This document shows positions 7,511 to 15,773 of a stretch of DNA of 64,000 bases, piece after piece; the stretch's first letter is position 1; every line of letters begins with the position of its first letter. Location of the stretch: assembly GCF_003001815.1 (NCBI RefSeq), contig NZ_PVMZ01000009.1, positions 248,001-312,000 on the forward strand, in the 5' to 3' direction. A program made the position numbers and the translations under genes. Source of the DNA: Actinoplanes italicus. Lineage in GTDB: Bacteria > Actinomycetota > Actinomycetes > Mycobacteriales > Micromonosporaceae. The notes beneath the pieces were generated by a model. That model did no database searches. It saw only the letters and a program-made list of their open reading frames with translations, and was not told the origin of the DNA.

Positions 7511-9132
7511 CCACCACCAGCGAGCCGAAGACCACCGCGCTCATTCCCAAGGCACGCGGCAACGCGGTCGAGACGCAGCCGACGCGGGCCCTGGTCCCGG
7601 ATCGAGATCAACAGCCTTCGTGGGTACGCCGACGCGAGCTCAGCGGCGGTGAGGGGTTACTCGCGGGCGGTCTGACCGCGCTGGTGCTCGTGCTCCTGAC
7701 GGTCAACATCACCGGCTTCCCGATGGCCAGTGACGACGAGGGCACCTACTACGCGCAGGCCTGGGCGGTCGCCACCGGCAAGGGCCTGGCCCACTACACG
7801 TACTGGTACGACCATCCGCCGCTGGCCTGGATCCAGCTCGCCGCCCTGTCCTGGATCCCGGACGTCTTCGGTGTCGGCGGTCCCGCAGTCACGGCCGGCC
7901 GGGTCGCCATGATCCCGGTCGTCGCCGCGAGCCTGCTGATGGTCTACCTGATCTGCCGCCGCCTCGGCATGGGCATCCGGACCTCCGCGATCGGTCTGCT
8001 GATCTTCGGCCTGTCCCCGCTGACCATCACCATGTACCGCGAGATCTACCTGGACAGCTTCGCCGTCGCCTGGATGCTCGGCGCGCTCGCCCTGGTGCTG
8101 TCCCCGCGCCGCAACCTGTGGCACTACACCGCCGCCGGGGCGGCCACCGCGGTCGCCGTGCTCAGCAAGGAGACCATGCTGGTCACCCTGCCCGCAGTGT
8201 GCGTGGCGCTGTGGCAGAACGCGGCCCGCAGCTCGACCCGGCCGTGGGCGGTCGGCGGCTACCTGAGCGGCCTCGTGCTGGTCGGCATGTTCTATCCGCT
8301 CTACGCGCTGCTGCGCGGCGAGCTGTTCCCCGGCCCCGGACACGTGTCGCTGATCGGCGCCTGGCAGTTCCAGCTGGCCAACCGCTCAGGTACGGGCAGC
8401 GTGTTCCAGGCCGGCTCGGGATCGTACGACCTGATCCAGTCCTGGCTCTTCTACGACCCGGTCATCCTGATCGCCGGTCTGCTCGCCACGGTCCCGGCCC
8501 TGTTCGTGCGCCGGCTGCGCCCGCCCGCGGTCGCCGCCGTCATCCTGGTGCTGGTCGCCGTCCGCCCCGGCGGCTACCTGCCGGCCATGTACGTCGTCCA
8601 GATCCTCCCGTTCTTCGCCATCGTCGCGGCCGGGATGATCGACGTCATCGCCCGCGCCGTGCCGAACCGGCAGCGCTGGTGGCGGCCCGCCCTGGCGACC
8701 GTGGCCGTGCTGCTCGCCGTCATGCTGATCGGCCCGCGCTGGGTCGCCGGCAACCACCGCAGCCTGACCGCCGACGACAACGCCGGCTACACGGCCGCCG
8801 CCGAGTACCTGCGCACCTCCGTCCCGGACCGGGCCGGCACCACCGTGGTCGTCGACGACGTGCTCTGGCTCGACTGCGTGCAGGCCGGATTCCCGGAGGA
8901 CCAGGTCATCTGGTTCTACAAGCTCGACCTCGACCCGGCCGTGCAGGCCCGCCTGCCGAACGGCTGGCGCGACGTCGACTACCTGGTGTCCACGCCCGCA
9001 CTGCGCCAGGACCCCAGCTCACTGCCGCTGGTGACCGCGCTGCTGACCAACTCGACGCTGGAGGCCTCGTTCGGCCCGGCGGACGGGCGCATCGAGATCC
9101 GCCGTATCAACAAGGAGACCCCTTCATCATGA
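7507..9132 (+). CDS. GT39/ArnT-type membrane glycosyltransferase
   Basis: A polytopic protein of 541 residues with about ten hydrophobic segments, typical of lipid-phosphate-sugar-dependent transferases (protein O-mannosyltransferase/ArnT class). The first extracytoplasmic loop has the acidic motif SDDEGTYYA (Asp76, Asp77, Glu78) and then YDHPPL, both expected in this superfamily. A soluble C-terminal stretch (about 430-541) follows the last membrane span. It would transfer a sugar from polyprenyl phosphate to a protein or glycan outside the cell. The next gene encodes a DPM1-like enzyme that could make that donor. Its ATG overlaps the previous stop, and its own stop overlaps the next ATG. 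Confidence 0.85.
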   Translation: MTTTSEPKTTALIPKARGNAVETQPTRALVPDRDQQPSWVRRRELSGGEGLLAGGLTALVLVLLTVNITGFPMASDDEGTYYAQAWAVATGKGLAHYTYWYDHPPLAWIQLAALSWIPDVFGVGGPAVTAGRVAMIPVVAASLLMVYLICRRLGMGIRTSAIGLLIFGLSPLTITMYREIYLDSFAVAWMLGALALVLSPRRNLWHYTAAGAATAVAVLSKETMLVTLPAVCVALWQNAARSSTRPWAVGGYLSGLVLVGMFYPLYALLRGELFPGPGHVSLIGAWQFQLANRSGTGSVFQAGSGSYDLIQSWLFYDPVILIAGLLATVPALFVRRLRPPAVAAVILVLVAVRPGGYLPAMYVVQILPFFAIVAAGMIDVIARAVPNRQRWWRPALATVAVLLAVMLIGPRWVAGNHRSLTADDNAGYTAAAEYLRTSVPDRAGTTVVVDDVLWLDCVQAGFPEDQVIWFYKLDLDPAVQARLPNGWRDVDYLVSTPALRQDPSSLPLVTALLTNSTLEASFGPADGRIEIRRINKETPSS

Positions 9133-10376
9133 CCACCCAGGCTCAGGGCCGGGCGGCCGTCGGCATGCCGCACCAGGCCACCGTCACCCCGGGGGAGAAG
9201 ACCCTCTCGCTGGACCGGTACCGCCGGCTCGGGCGCACCCGGGCCGTGCTGCCCGGCGAGATCGGGGTCCGCCCGGCGCCGGGGACCCTGCGGCAGAGCC
9301 TCATCGTCCCCACCTACAACGAGCGCGACAACGTGCCCGCCCTGCTGGCGAGGCTGGCCGCGGCCCTGCCGCACGACGACACCGAGATCGTGTTCGTCGA
9401 CGACAGCACCGACGGCACCCCGGAGGTCATCGAGGCGCTCGCCGCCGACTACCCGATCGCGATCACCGTGCACCACCGGGAGAACGGCGCCGGCGGTCTC
9501 GGCGGCGCGGTGGTCGAGGGCATGCGGATCGCGCGCGGCGAGTGGATCGTCGTCATGGACGCCGACCTGCAGCACCCGCCGGAGATCGTGCCCGACCTGA
9601 TCGCGGCCGGTCTGCGCGACGGCGCCGACCTGGTCGTCGGCAGCCGATACGCGCACGGCGGCAACACCGGTGGTCTCGCCGACGGATACCGCAGGCTGGT
9701 GTCCCGCGGCTCGACGCTGCTGGTCAAGACCCTGTTCCGCAACCACCTGCTCTCGGTCAGCGACCCGATGAGCGGGCTGTTCGCGATCCGGTCCAGCTCG
9801 CTGGACGCCTCCTCGCTGCGGCCGCTGGGCTACAAGATCCTGCTCGAACTGATCGTCCGCAACCGGCCCGGCCGGATCGTCGAGGTGCCGTACGGCTTCC
9901 AGGCCCGGCACGCCGGCGAGTCCAAGTCGACCGCCGCCGAGGGCATCCGCTTCCTCAAGCACGTCGGCGTCCTGCGCTTCGGCCTCGCCCGGCTGCGGAT
10001 GCTGGCGTTCGCGCTGATCGGGCTCTCCGGCCTGCTGCCCAACCAGGCCGTGCTCTGGGCGCTGCTGCACCTCACCGACATGCACTACGCGGCCGCCGCG
10101 GTGGCCGCCAACGTGGTGGCGGTCGGCTGGAACTTCGTCCTGACCGACACGCTGCTGTACCGCAACCACCGGCGCAGCGGCCTCGTCAGCCGGTCGGCCC
10201 GGTTCTTCCTCATGGGCAACGCCGACCTGCTGCTGCGCATCCCGATGCTGACCCTGCTGGTCAGCGGCCTGCACCTGGGCGTGCTCGCCGGCAACCTGCT
10301 GACCCTCGTCGCGTCCTTCGTCGTCCGATTCCTGATCTCCGACAGGCTGATCTACCGAGCGGGAAAGAAGCCATGA
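9129..10376 (+). CDS. Polyprenyl-phosphate glycosyltransferase (DPM1-like) fused to GtrA-like domain
   Basis: Residues about 55-280 form a GT2 domain of the dolichol-phosphate mannose synthase type, with VPTYNERDN (60-68), FVDDSTDGT (89-97) and DADLQHP (144-150). Residues about 290-412 are a four-helix membrane domain of GtrA type, as in two-domain polyprenyl-phosphate-mannose synthases. Expected reaction: NDP-sugar plus polyprenyl phosphate gives polyprenyl-P-sugar, which GtrA-like domains help to flip. This would feed the GT39-like enzyme just upstream. The start ATG overlaps the preceding TGA; GGAG lies about 11 bases upstream. The first 50 residues are a basic extension of unclear use. 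Confidence 0.88.
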   Translation: MTTQAQGRAAVGMPHQATVTPGEKTLSLDRYRRLGRTRAVLPGEIGVRPAPGTLRQSLIVPTYNERDNVPALLARLAAALPHDDTEIVFVDDSTDGTPEVIEALAADYPIAITVHHRENGAGGLGGAVVEGMRIARGEWIVVMDADLQHPPEIVPDLIAAGLRDGADLVVGSRYAHGGNTGGLADGYRRLVSRGSTLLVKTLFRNHLLSVSDPMSGLFAIRSSSLDASSLRPLGYKILLELIVRNRPGRIVEVPYGFQARHAGESKSTAAEGIRFLKHVGVLRFGLARLRMLAFALIGLSGLLPNQAVLWALLHLTDMHYAAAAVAANVVAVGWNFVLTDTLLYRNHRRSGLVSRSARFFLMGNADLLLRIPMLTLLVSGLHLGVLAGNLLTLVASFVVRFLISDRLIYRAGKKP

Positions 10377-12463
10377 CCCAACCTCGACCGATGCTGAGCC
10401 GGCGCAACCGGCTCCACATAGCCCAGTTCCTGGTGCTCACCCTCGTACTCTTCCTCGGTCTTCCGGAACGTCCGGCGTCAGCCGGCGCGAACCTGATCGC
10501 CAACCCGGGCCTGGAGAGTCTCGCCGGTGACGGCTTCCCGGTCTGCTGGGAGCAGTCCGGGTGGGGCGCGAACGGCCACACCTTCGCGGTCAGCACGGAC
10601 GCGCACTCCGGCGCCCGATCGATGTCGGTCACGCTGACCACGGCCGGTCAGGGCGACCGCAAGGCGATGATGCTCGAGGACACCTCGTGCGCGCCCAACG
10701 TCACGCCGGGCCACCAGTACGACCTGTCCGTCTGGTACAAGACGAGCACGCCGAACACGGTGATGACCGTGTTCCGGCACGACGTCCAGCAGGGCTGGGT
10801 GTACTGGACCGACCTGGCCAGCCTCGCGGTGGCCGCCGACTGGACGAAGCAGACGGTCCGCACCCCGCAGATCCCGGCGAACACCGACCAGATCGTCTGG
10901 GGTGTCACCATCTACGGCAACGGCACCCTGAAGACCGACGACTACACCATGGTCGACGCCACCCAGACGGTGCCGGACGCGTCGTGCAGCGCCGGTGACA
11001 AGTGCGTCAAGGGCGACTGGCAGGTCATGCCGTTCCAGTCGTCGGTGCGGGCCATCCACGCCGTGGTGCTGCGCAACGGCAACGTGCTGCTGATCGCCGG
11101 CTCCGGCAACGACCCGGCCGCGTTCGCCGCCAAGACGTTCACCACCGCCATCTACAAGCCGGGGACCGGGCAGTTCACCGCGGTGCCGACGCCCGAGGAC
11201 CTGTTCTGTTCCGGGCACGTGCAGCTCAAGGACGGCCGGGTGCTGGTCATGGGCGGCAACAAGGACTACCCGGCCGCGGACGGCAGCCACGGCTACAAGG
11301 GGCTGAAGAACTCGTACATCTTCGACCCGGCGAACAACACCTACACCCGGGTCAACGACATGACCGCCGGGTCCTGGTACCCGTCGGCGACGGCGCTCGG
11401 CAACGGTGACGTCATCTCGCTCGGCGGTCTCGGCGAGGACTCGCACGGCATGGTCGCCACCCAGTATTTCGACGAGTCGGAGAACCGCTGGCTCGGCCTC
11501 AACGAGGCGAACCAGACGTGGAACTTCTGGGGCCTCTACCCGTCGATGATCCTGATGCAGGACGGCCGGCTCTTCTACACCGGCAGCCACGTCTTCGGTA
11601 ACGGCACGCCCGGCACCGGCTCGTCGATCTACGACTACGGGGCGAACACCATCACGCCCGTCAACGGCCTGCGCAAGAAGGACGAGCGCGACCAGTCGAT
11701 GAGCGTGCTGCTGCCCCCGGCACAGGACCAGAAGGTGCTGACCATGGGCGGCGGCAACATCGAGACCAACCCGGACGCGCACCGGCTCACCGACCTCATC
11801 GACCTCAAGCAGGCGACCCCGGCCTACACCGCCGGCCCGTCGATCCCGCAGGGCACGCTGACCGGTGGCGTCGCGCAGACCGGCGATCAGGGCAAGATGT
11901 ACGTCTCCGCGGTCCTGCTCCCGGACGGCAAGGTGTTCGAGACCGGCGGTGCGCTGCACAACCGGGCCGACCCCGTCTACGAGGCGTCGATGTACGACCC
12001 GGCCACCAACACGTTCACGCCGGGCATGGCCACCGACCCGGTGCCGCGCGGATACCACTCGTCGGCGTTCCTGCTGCCCGACGGCCGGGTCATGGCGGTC
12101 GGCGACAACCCCGGCAACGGCACGTTCGACATGCGGGTGTCGGTCTACTCGCCGCCGTACCTGTTCAAGGGCGCCAGGCCGCAGATCACCTCGCTGTCCA
12201 GCGCGAACTGGGCGTACGGCAGCTCGAACACGATCACCGTGGACGGCCCGGTCCTGAAGGCGGAGCTGATCCGCCCGGCCGCGGTGACGCACTCCAGCGA
12301 CCCGAACCAGCGGTTCGTCGACCTGCCGATGACCGTGAACGGCAACTCGATCGACCTGAACCTGACGAGCAACCCGAACCTGGCGCCGCCGGGCTGGTAC
12401 ATGCTGTTCGTGGTCGGCACCAACGGCGTCCCGTCGGTAGCGAAATGGGTGAAGATCGGATGA
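10373..12463 (+). CDS. Copper radical oxidase, glyoxal/galactose-oxidase-like (GlxA-like)
   Basis: Secreted or membrane-anchored oxidase making an aldehyde and H2O2. Residues 16-37 form a signal or anchor segment. About 39-205 is a carbohydrate-binding-like beta domain. About 220-580 are kelch-type repeats (several KVFETGG/RVMAVG-like strands), and the C-terminus is a DUF1929-type beta domain. All five expected copper/cofactor residues can be placed: Cys279 (LFCSGH) and Tyr336 (SWYPS) for the thioether radical, Tyr561 and His562 (GYHSS), and His640 (VTHSS). Streptomyces GlxA acts with CslA in depositing a tip glycan; the operon here suggests the same kind of role. ATGA overlaps join both neighbours. 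Confidence 0.9.
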   Translation: MTQPRPMLSRRNRLHIAQFLVLTLVLFLGLPERPASAGANLIANPGLESLAGDGFPVCWEQSGWGANGHTFAVSTDAHSGARSMSVTLTTAGQGDRKAMMLEDTSCAPNVTPGHQYDLSVWYKTSTPNTVMTVFRHDVQQGWVYWTDLASLAVAADWTKQTVRTPQIPANTDQIVWGVTIYGNGTLKTDDYTMVDATQTVPDASCSAGDKCVKGDWQVMPFQSSVRAIHAVVLRNGNVLLIAGSGNDPAAFAAKTFTTAIYKPGTGQFTAVPTPEDLFCSGHVQLKDGRVLVMGGNKDYPAADGSHGYKGLKNSYIFDPANNTYTRVNDMTAGSWYPSATALGNGDVISLGGLGEDSHGMVATQYFDESENRWLGLNEANQTWNFWGLYPSMILMQDGRLFYTGSHVFGNGTPGTGSSIYDYGANTITPVNGLRKKDERDQSMSVLLPPAQDQKVLTMGGGNIETNPDAHRLTDLIDLKQATPAYTAGPSIPQGTLTGGVAQTGDQGKMYVSAVLLPDGKVFETGGALHNRADPVYEASMYDPATNTFTPGMATDPVPRGYHSSAFLLPDGRVMAVGDNPGNGTFDMRVSVYSPPYLFKGARPQITSLSSANWAYGSSNTITVDGPVLKAELIRPAAVTHSSDPNQRFVDLPMTVNGNSIDLNLTSNPNLAPPGWYMLFVVGTNGVPSVAKWVKIG

Positions 12464-12978
12464 GCCGTACACGTCTCGCCGCAGTGGTCCTGACCGCGGT
12501 GGCCGTCGCCGCCGGTGTGAGCTGGGTCGGGCTCGACTCCCGCGATCCGGGGACGATCCGGACCACCTCGGTCGCCGCCCGCGGTGTCCTGCCCACCGTC
12601 TCGCCCAGCGCCGGGGGACCGGCCGCCGCCACGAAGGGTGCCGGCACCGCCACGACCCCGGAGAAGGCCGCCAAGACGACGAAGCCGGTCAAGCACGCGA
12701 CCCCGGCGCCGTTCGTGCAGACCTTCGCCGGTCAGCCCGGCATCACCCGCCAGAAGCCCAAGCGCAAGCCCACGGCCCCGGTCAGGGTGGCGCCGACGGT
12801 CGACGGCTGCGACCGCAACTACGGCACCATCGCGCATTGCGTCCCGGTCCGGTTCCCGGCGGGCGTCACCGACAAGTGTGTCTGGCTGCGCGAACACGGC
12901 TTCAAGAACCTCAAGGTGGCCGCGAAGGACTCCCAGAAGCTCGACTCGAACCGGAACGGGGTCGCCTGCGACGAGTAG
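12460..12978 (+). CDS. Secreted/anchored Excalibur calcium-binding-domain protein
   Basis: A 172-residue protein with an N-terminal hydrophobic segment (6-25). A long Ala/Thr/Pro/Lys linker (about 30-110) suits spanning the cell wall. The C-terminal domain has the Excalibur pattern, Cys residues plus the terminal DSNRNGVACDE that mimics an EF-hand loop (Asp-x-Asn-x-Asn-Gly). The role of the family is uncertain; calcium binding at the cell surface is assumed. It is the last gene of the operon and overlaps the oxidase stop by ATGA. No clear terminator follows. Confidence 0.82.
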   Translation: MSRTRLAAVVLTAVAVAAGVSWVGLDSRDPGTIRTTSVAARGVLPTVSPSAGGPAAATKGAGTATTPEKAAKTTKPVKHATPAPFVQTFAGQPGITRQKPKRKPTAPVRVAPTVDGCDRNYGTIAHCVPVRFPAGVTDKCVWLREHGFKNLKVAAKDSQKLDSNRNGVACDE

Positions 12979-13086
12979 CCGTCCGGCACGACCGGGAGCC
13001 GGTCCGGGACACGCCCATCGTGACCCGGCCCGGCTCCCCGCCGTTTATCCGTCGCGGGATCGGGGCCGCTGTGTGATCGTGGGCGG

Positions 13087-13650
13087 ATGCCGCAACCGAT
13101 CTTGCGCACCGAACGGATGCTCCTGCTCCCGCTCACCGACGAGCACCTGGACCTGGAGGTGGAGCTGGACTCCGATCCCGAGGTGCTGCGCTATCTCTAC
13201 GGCCGGACCCGCACCCGCGACGAGGTGGCCGAGGCGCACCGGCGGCGGATGGAGCTGGGCCGCCGGGTCGACGGGCTCGGGTACTGGGTGGGGTTCGGCC
13301 CGGCCGGTGACTTCATCGGCGTGCTGATGCTTCCGCCCCTGGACGAGCCGTCGGCCGCTGAGCTCGGTTACCGGCTGGCCCGCGCCCAGTGGGGTAAGGG
13401 ATACGCCACCGAGGCCTCCCGCGAACTGCTGCGGCACGGCTTCGAGACCGTCGGCCTGGAGCGGATCATGGCGCAGACCATGACCGTCAACGCCGGTTCC
13501 CGTGCCGTCATTGCGAAGGTCGGTCTGCGTTACGAGCGCACGTTCTTCCCCGACTTCCCGCCGATCCCCGGATCCGAGGAGGGCGAGGTCGAGTACGCGA
13601 TCGCCCGTGCGGAATGGTTCGCCCACATGCCCGAGGGCGGTGTGCGCTGA
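13087..13650 (+). CDS. RimJ/RimL-type GNAT N-acetyltransferase
   Basis: A 187-residue single GNAT domain. The opening LRTERMLLLPLTDEHL, the central AELGYRLARAQWGKGYATEA (acetyl-CoA pyrophosphate loop, Q/RxxGxG/A-type) and the closing NAGSRAVIAKVGLRYERTF fit the RimJ/RimL branch that acetylates protein N-termini or small amines. The target is unknown. ATG at 13087 starts exactly at the domain edge. The upstream 108 bp contain no recognised signal. The next gene on this strand begins 76 bp later. Confidence 0.88.
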   Translation: MPQPILRTERMLLLPLTDEHLDLEVELDSDPEVLRYLYGRTRTRDEVAEAHRRRMELGRRVDGLGYWVGFGPAGDFIGVLMLPPLDEPSAAELGYRLARAQWGKGYATEASRELLRHGFETVGLERIMAQTMTVNAGSRAVIAKVGLRYERTFFPDFPPIPGSEEGEVEYAIARAEWFAHMPEGGVR

Positions 13651-13726
13651 TCTTCTGGGAGACTACGTCACCGCGGGGGTCGGATGCGGGCCGGACGGGG
13701 ATGGCGATGAGCGGGCGAGACGCCTG

Positions 13727-14203
13727 ATGGCGAGCGTCAAGGTGCACTTCGACCTGCCGCGTGAGGACACCGACTGGCCTCCGGTCGACGTCGAGAGCCT
13801 GTGGGCCGAGACCGTCTCCGACGATGTGGTACGCCTGGCCAACGTCCCCTGGTTCGTGCGCGGCATCGCCAACGGCGACCTGGTGCGGGTACGCCCGGAC
13901 GCCGACGGGGTGCTCTGGGCCACCGAGCACGTCGAGTGGTCCGGCAACTGCACGATCCGGGTCGTCCCGTTCCGCAGCGGCCCGCTGCGCGGTTCCCGGC
14001 AGCGGGTGCTGGACGCCTTCGAGCCGTTCGGTGTCACCGGCGAGGGCATCCAGCAGTACGGCCTGGTCGCCCTCGAGGTGCCGCCGGGCGCCGACCTGGC
14101 CGGCGTGCAGCGTGTGCTGCGGGCCGGCGCCCGTGACGGTTGGTGGGACTACGAGGAGGGCTGCGTCGGCGAGGAGTGGACCGCCGCCGCGAAGGAGCGC
14201 TAG
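13727..14203 (+). CDS. DUF4265-type protein of unknown function
   Basis: A 158-residue soluble protein with the DUF4265 pattern: PWFVRGIANGDLVRV, then GNCTIRVVPF, ending in an acidic WWDYEEGCVGEEW segment. The biochemical role is not known. The ATG at 13727 gives the normal family N-terminus; longer in-frame readings run into the preceding acetyltransferase and look non-coding. It could be cotranscribed with the acetyltransferase 76 bp upstream. Confidence 0.72.
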   Translation: MASVKVHFDLPREDTDWPPVDVESLWAETVSDDVVRLANVPWFVRGIANGDLVRVRPDADGVLWATEHVEWSGNCTIRVVPFRSGPLRGSRQRVLDAFEPFGVTGEGIQQYGLVALEVPPGADLAGVQRVLRAGARDGWWDYEEGCVGEEWTAAAKER

Positions 14204-14230
14204 CGCCGGCTCCGTCAGCGCCGGGCTCTG

Positions 14231-15037
14231 TCAGGGCCGGGCGAAGAACTCGGCGAACGGCTCGACGAGGGATGGATTCGCCCGTGCCAGGCCGTCGTGG
14301 TTGCTGCCCCGGATCTCCAGGGTGCGGGCGTTCGGTATGGCCTCGGCCAGCGCCGCGTGGATCTTCGGGTAGTAGGGCGGGCCGCTGGCTCCGCATACCA
14401 GCAGCACCTCGGCGGTGATGCCGGCCCACCGGGAGGCGGGCCCGCGGAGCTCGCTGATCGCCTGCGACTCGTCCAGGGTCATGGCCACCAGGTCGCCCAT
14501 CGTCCGCCCGATCGGCGTGCGCATGAACAGCTTGATGATCGCCACCTGCATGCCGACCGGCAGCTTGGACGAGGGCATCTGCGGGTTGAGCCCGGCGCCC
14601 GTCAGTGCCAGGGCACGGGGGTTGTCACCGGCTTTCGCGGCGGCCCGCGCGGCGGGCAGCCAGTCGGTCGGGAACATGCCGTCGACCGGCAGCGGCACGT
14701 CGTAGACCGCGAGCCGCGTCATCGGAACCTGCTGACGGGCCGCCTCGATCGCGACGACCGCGCCGCCACTGTGGCCGAGCACATTGGTCGCTCCGGTGTG
14801 CGCCAGCACCGCGGCCAGGTCGTCGACGTCCTCCTGGATCGAGTAGGGCTCGCTGCGCGGCGGCGCGTCGGCCCGGCCCCGCCGGTTGTAGAGGTGGACG
14901 GTGAACCGGTCGGCGAGCCGGGCGGCCAGCCGCCGGTAGATGTCGATGGTCACACCCCCTCCGTGCGCCACCACGATGTCCGGCCCGGCGCCGGTGGTGT
15001 GCAGGCGAAGCCTTGCGCCGTCTCTCGCCTCGATCAT
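14231..15037 (-). CDS. Alpha/beta-hydrolase
   Basis: A 268-residue alpha/beta-hydrolase. The nucleophile elbow is GHSGG with Ser as nucleophile, the oxyanion region is AHGGGVT, and a late His occurs in RGSNHDGL. The acid probably lies in the VLLVCGASG region. Substrate unknown. The ATG at 15037 has GGGAGG about eight bases upstream; GTG at 15052 is an in-frame alternative. The start region is tandemly duplicated (see the 17-bp repeat), creating a small upstream ORF that ends on this ATG. It diverges from a TetR gene, the usual layout for a TetR-controlled detoxifying or catabolic enzyme. Confidence 0.87.
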   Translation of the reverse strand: MIEARDGARLRLHTTGAGPDIVVAHGGGVTIDIYRRLAARLADRFTVHLYNRRGRADAPPRSEPYSIQEDVDDLAAVLAHTGATNVLGHSGGAVVAIEAARQQVPMTRLAVYDVPLPVDGMFPTDWLPAARAAAKAGDNPRALALTGAGLNPQMPSSKLPVGMQVAIIKLFMRTPIGRTMGDLVAMTLDESQAISELRGPASRWAGITAEVLLVCGASGPPYYPKIHAALAEAIPNARTLEIRGSNHDGLARANPSLVEPFAEFFARP

Positions 15038-15082
15038 CTGACTGCCTCCCACATCTGACTGCCTCCCGCATCTGACTACCGG
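15034..15082 (-). repeat. Tandem 17-bp duplication of the hydrolase ribosome-binding/start region with a 6-codon uORF
   Basis: Copies of ATCTGACTGCCTCCCAC or CGC (plus-strand reading) start at 15036 and 15053, with a partial third at 15070. Read on the minus strand, each copy carries GGGAGG and then an ATG. The second copy therefore forms an ORF of six codons plus stop (15054 to 15034) whose TGA overlaps the hydrolase ATG (ATGA). Translation could reinitiate there. Confidence 0.7.
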
Positions 15083-15110
15083 TGATAAACCGCGAACGCT
15101 GTTTGCAGTT

Positions 15111-15116
15111 TACAGT
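15111..15116 (+). promoter_or_regulatory. -10 box TACAGT for a probable leaderless TetR transcript
   Basis: TACAGT ends seven bases before the GTG at 15124, so transcription could begin at the start codon. The flanking CTGT...ACAG half-sites (15100-15116) may be part of the TetR operator. No good -35 is visible. Confidence 0.35.
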
Positions 15117-15123
15117 AGTGCAC

Positions 15124-15768
15124 GTGACCGACGCACCCTCGATTTGGCTCCGCCCGGAACGTGGCAGCCGCGGACCGCAACCCACCCACAGCCGGGACGA
15201 GATCGTGGCGGCGGCCGTCACGCTCGCCGACGCCGAAGGGCTGAACGCCGTCTCGATGCGCGCCGTCGCCGCCGCCCTCGGGACCGGCGCGGGCACGCTC
15301 TACCGCTATCTGTCGTCCCGCGACGACCTGCTCGACCTGATGACCGACCGGGTGGTCGCCGAGCTACGGCCCTACCCCGAACCCGGGCCGGACCCGATCG
15401 CTTCGCTGCTGGAGCTGGCCGGCCGGCAGCTCGGCCTCTACCGGCGGCATCCCTGGCTGATCGAGCTGCTCGGCCGCGCGACCGGCATCGGCCCGGAAGG
15501 CCTGGCGTTCTTCGACCACTGCCTGCGGGTGCTGACGCCGGTACGCTGCGCGAGCGCCGCCAAGTTCGAGGCGCTCGCCATGACGACCGGGGTGGTCACG
15601 CTGTTCGTCCGCAGTGAGCGGTCGGCGCCGCCGCCCGCGTTCACCGGGCTCGACCTCACCCCGTACCCCCATCTGGTCGCCTCGTTCGGGCAACCGGGAG
15701 TGCCCCGCGCCGATCTGTTCGAACGGACCCTGCGCGGGCTTCTCCACGCCCTCCTCGAAGAGGAGTAG
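15124..15768 (+). CDS. TetR-family regulator
   Basis: Residues about 20-65 form the helix-turn-helix, with EIVAAAVTLADAEG, AVSMRAVAAALGTGAGTLYRYLSSRDDLL in the normal order; the rest is a ligand-binding domain of about 140 residues. It is probably a repressor of the divergent alpha/beta-hydrolase and of itself. The GTG at 15124 is chosen because a -10-like TACAGT ends seven bases upstream; GTG at 15118 is possible. The effector is unknown, but hydrophobic substrates are typical. Confidence 0.87.
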   Translation: MTDAPSIWLRPERGSRGPQPTHSRDEIVAAAVTLADAEGLNAVSMRAVAAALGTGAGTLYRYLSSRDDLLDLMTDRVVAELRPYPEPGPDPIASLLELAGRQLGLYRRHPWLIELLGRATGIGPEGLAFFDHCLRVLTPVRCASAAKFEALAMTTGVVTLFVRSERSAPPPAFTGLDLTPYPHLVASFGQPGVPRADLFERTLRGLLHALLEEE

Positions 15769-15773
15769 GGCCG

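Noticed and set aside
14034..14429. Minus-strand frame of 131 codons over the DUF4265 gene end
   Set aside because: It overlaps two supported genes and consists of Arg/Pro/Gly-rich shadow sequence.
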